DNA from: Azolla pinnata
Lineage: Eukaryota > Streptophyta > Polypodiopsida > Salviniales > Salviniaceae
Assembly (NCBI GenBank): GCA_037176905.1
Contig: JBBBWG010000637.1
Span: 1-20,092 of the forward strand
Length of the DNA stretch: 20,092 nt
Direction of reading: 5' to 3'
Shown here: piece after piece, positions 18,695 through 20,092 of the stretch
How positions within the stretch are numbered: position 1 is the first letter of the stretch
Layout of the letters: each line of letters begins with the position of its first letter
Position numbers and translations under genes: made by a program
Notes under the pieces: generated by a model
Seen by the model: only the letters and a program-made list of their open reading frames with translations
The model's database searches: none
Told to the model about the DNA's origin: nothing

Positions 18695-20002
18695 TCATTC
18701 AGGGTGATGATCGTCGTCGTCGTCGTGATATACCGACGCGTCGTAGCCCGCGATGGTGCTCAGGAAGGTGCGCTGCATGCTGCTGCTGCTACTACGATGG
18801 CGATGTTGGTGATGGTGATCCTGAAGAAGGTGCTGCGGATGAGGACGCTGCAGCTCGGCGGGGAGCTCTTGATCCGTGAGGGGTGGAAGCATCGCATTCG
18901 ACAGAGCAGCTGCTGCTGCAGCAGCCGCCGCCGCCGCTACTTGATCCGGATCGTGATCCGAAGCGGCGGCGGCGGCGGCGGAGGAGTTCACGGCGGCGTT
19001 GATGCAGCTGATCATGCGCCGCCGCTGCAGCTGCAGGCGATCTGCGCCATGTGATTTCATGTGCCGATCATCAGGCGGCGCCGCGGCGGCAGCCTGCTGC
19101 TGCAGTAGATCAGCCGCATCGACGTTGCAGAGGCTGTCGCGTGATTTGGCATGGTAGCAGGCCGCCTCGTGGATGCTGCTGTTGCTGCTACTATTGGAGG
19201 AGGAGGAGGAGGAAGAAGACGATGATGGCGGCGGCGGCGGCGGCGGCGGCGATGGCGATGCAGAAGATCTTGATTCAGAGTTGGCGGCGACGAGGAGATC
19301 ATGGAGCTCGGCGCGGCTCATCTTCTTGCCCCCGGCGCTCTTGTGGAACACCCTGCACACCACCCACTCCAGATGCTGCGGCGGCGGCGGCGGCGGCGGC
19401 GGCGGCTGATCATTGCAGCAGGCGGATCATCAAGAGAGGAGCGATCAAAGGTTATGCGAGAGGCGCAGGCCGCGGATCACTCGGCTGATGAGGATCATCA
19501 GCTACGAGGAGCTTAATCGTCTTCCTCACCTTGCTGCAGGATGATGATCGGAGGAGGGAGGAGGAGCTGCAGCAGCTGGAGGGGATGGCGATGGCGCGGT
19601 ACTCGTGCATCACCCAATTGGTCTTGCTGCCCTTGGGCGCCCTCCCCATGTAGAACACCAGCGTCTTCTTCATTCCCACCACCACCTGCTCGCCATCGCC
19701 GCCGCCATCGCCGCCGCCGTCACGATGATGATGATCATCATCATGATCATGATCATGATGGTGATGGTGATGGTGATGGTGATGATTATGATGGTGATGA
19801 TGATGGTGATGGCGATGGTGATGATGATGGTGATGGCGATGGTGATGATGATGATGATCCCGCGCCGCCACGATCTCGCGGTCCTTGCCCGTGGCCTTCC
19901 AGTAGCCCGCCCTCGTCGCCCTGTTGGTCCTCGTCCCCGTCGGGTACTTGCGATCCCTCCAGCTGTAGAAGTACCACTCCTTCTCCCCCATCCTCGCCAG
20001 CC
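18695..20002 (-). CDS. NAC transcription factor, NAM/CUC-type, exons 2-3 (partial), with poly-His insertion
   Basis: NAC proteins are plant-specific nuclear transcription factors. Exon 2 is 20002-19530: acceptor CTTCTAG|GG, and an in-frame TAA just upstream rules out a longer exon. It carries subdomain C ([16 protein letters not shown] to [12 protein letters not shown]) and D ([16 protein letters not shown] to TNWVMHEYR). Donor AAG|GTGAGG and acceptor CCGCAG|CAT bound a 154-nt intron (19529-19376). Exon 3, 19375-18695, opens with subdomain E ([12 protein letters not shown]) and ends at TGA. Phases agree (0 at the second intron) and intron places match the common NAC layout. Subdomains A and B should be in exon 1 beyond the right edge. 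Between DREI and GMKK, where about seven residues are usual, lies a long His/Asp/Gly insertion. The C-terminal region is full of Pro, Ser, Gln and Ala runs. Normal-length relatives include NAM, CUC and ORE1-type genes; closer naming is not possible. Confidence 0.93.
19376..19529 (-). other. NAC intron 2 with CCG tract at its 3' end
   Basis: The donor is GTGAGG. The last part before the CAG acceptor is about nine CCG triplets (plus strand GCG run at 19379-19406) in place of a U-rich tract. Phase 0 on both sides joins SSSCSK to [10 protein letters not shown], giving a normal D-to-E transition. Confidence 0.8.
19725..19856 (-). repeat. CAT/CAC triplet tract encoding 44 His-rich residues
   Basis: The 44 codons give 36 His, broken by two Arg, one Asn and five Asp. 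CAT and CAC alternate irregularly, so it is an old, interrupted triplet expansion. It keeps the NAC frame and is followed by a Gly/Asp stretch ([13 protein letters not shown]). Confidence 0.95.
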
Positions 20003-20015
20003 CTAGAAGCACCAA

Positions 20016-20081
20016 TTAGGGTTTCGCAATCTCGCTTCAGATTTTAGGGTTTCGCAATCTCGCTTCAGATTTTAGGGTTTC
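20016..20081. repeat. 28-bp tandem repeat with three telo-box words
   Basis: Identical units lie at 20016-20043 and 20044-20071, with a third start at 20072. Each begins TTAGGGTTT, which is AAACCCTAA on the NAC sense strand. By the splice model this lies in the intron between NAC exons 1 and 2, and the word nearest the acceptor (CCCTAAT, about 15 nt upstream) could serve as branch site. Confidence 0.9.
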
Positions 20082-20092
20082 CCTCACAGACA

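Noticed and set aside
20013..20015. TTG at 20015 as the NAC start (a short NAC lacking subdomains A and B)
   Set aside because: It is not an ATG, and it follows an in-frame TAA; a good splice acceptor lies just inside, at the usual NAC intron position.
19541..20047. Plus-strand Asp/Gly- and Met/Ile/Val-rich frames opposite the NAC gene
   Set aside because: They are shadows of the CAT/ATG triplet tract on the opposite strand; the minus frame holds the conserved NAC subdomains.

Overview
This is nuclear DNA from a land plant. It carries intron-split genes for a plant MAP kinase and a NAC transcription factor, an A-type cytochrome P450 first exon, and several large PLS-class pentatricopeptide repeat (PPR) genes. 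The repeat wording (VDMYAKCG, VVSWSALIxGY, LKACGS, GLLEKD) and the local density of PPR genes and relics resemble the expanded organelle-RNA PPR families of ferns and lycophytes. I favour a fern, but this rests on style of sequence only and no search was run.

Layout, left to right. 1-267: start of an intron and, at 268-756 on the minus strand, exon 1 of a CYP71-clan P450 whose remaining exons lie beyond the left edge; its TATA-like box and a 16-bp palindrome lie upstream. 1121-1856: two tandem duplications (246 bp x2, identical; 115/111 bp). 1857-3300: no gene I can support. 3300-3730, minus: a decayed PPR gene fragment. 3821-6214, minus: PPR1, a 797-codon ORF with no targeting peptide and a damaged 5' edge. 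6896-9655, minus: PPR2, 919 codons with PLS, E1 and E2/E+ regions, and a duplicated start region upstream. 10589-13443, plus: a complete six-exon MAP kinase of 397 aa with S-E-Y in place of T-E-Y. 14973-17220, minus: PPR3, for which I propose a 70-nt intron that supplies an ATG start. 17300-18690: intergenic, with a telomere-like patch, a 35-bp tandem repeat, a possible LINE relic and an inverted W-box pair. 18695-20002, minus: exons 2 and 3 of a NAM/CUC-type NAC gene with a histidine-rich insertion inside the NAC domain; its exon 1 is beyond the right edge.

There is no operon logic. The genes share a neighbourhood only: three PPR genes plus a PPR relic, all on the minus strand, fit local duplication and decay of a PPR family. 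The products would act in different places: PPR proteins on organelle transcripts, the MAPK in cytosolic/nuclear signalling, the NAC in the nucleus and the P450 on the ER membrane. The most unusual points are the kinase activation-loop and P-loop substitutions, the poly-His NAC insertion, and the damaged or rebuilt 5' ends of all three PPR genes.
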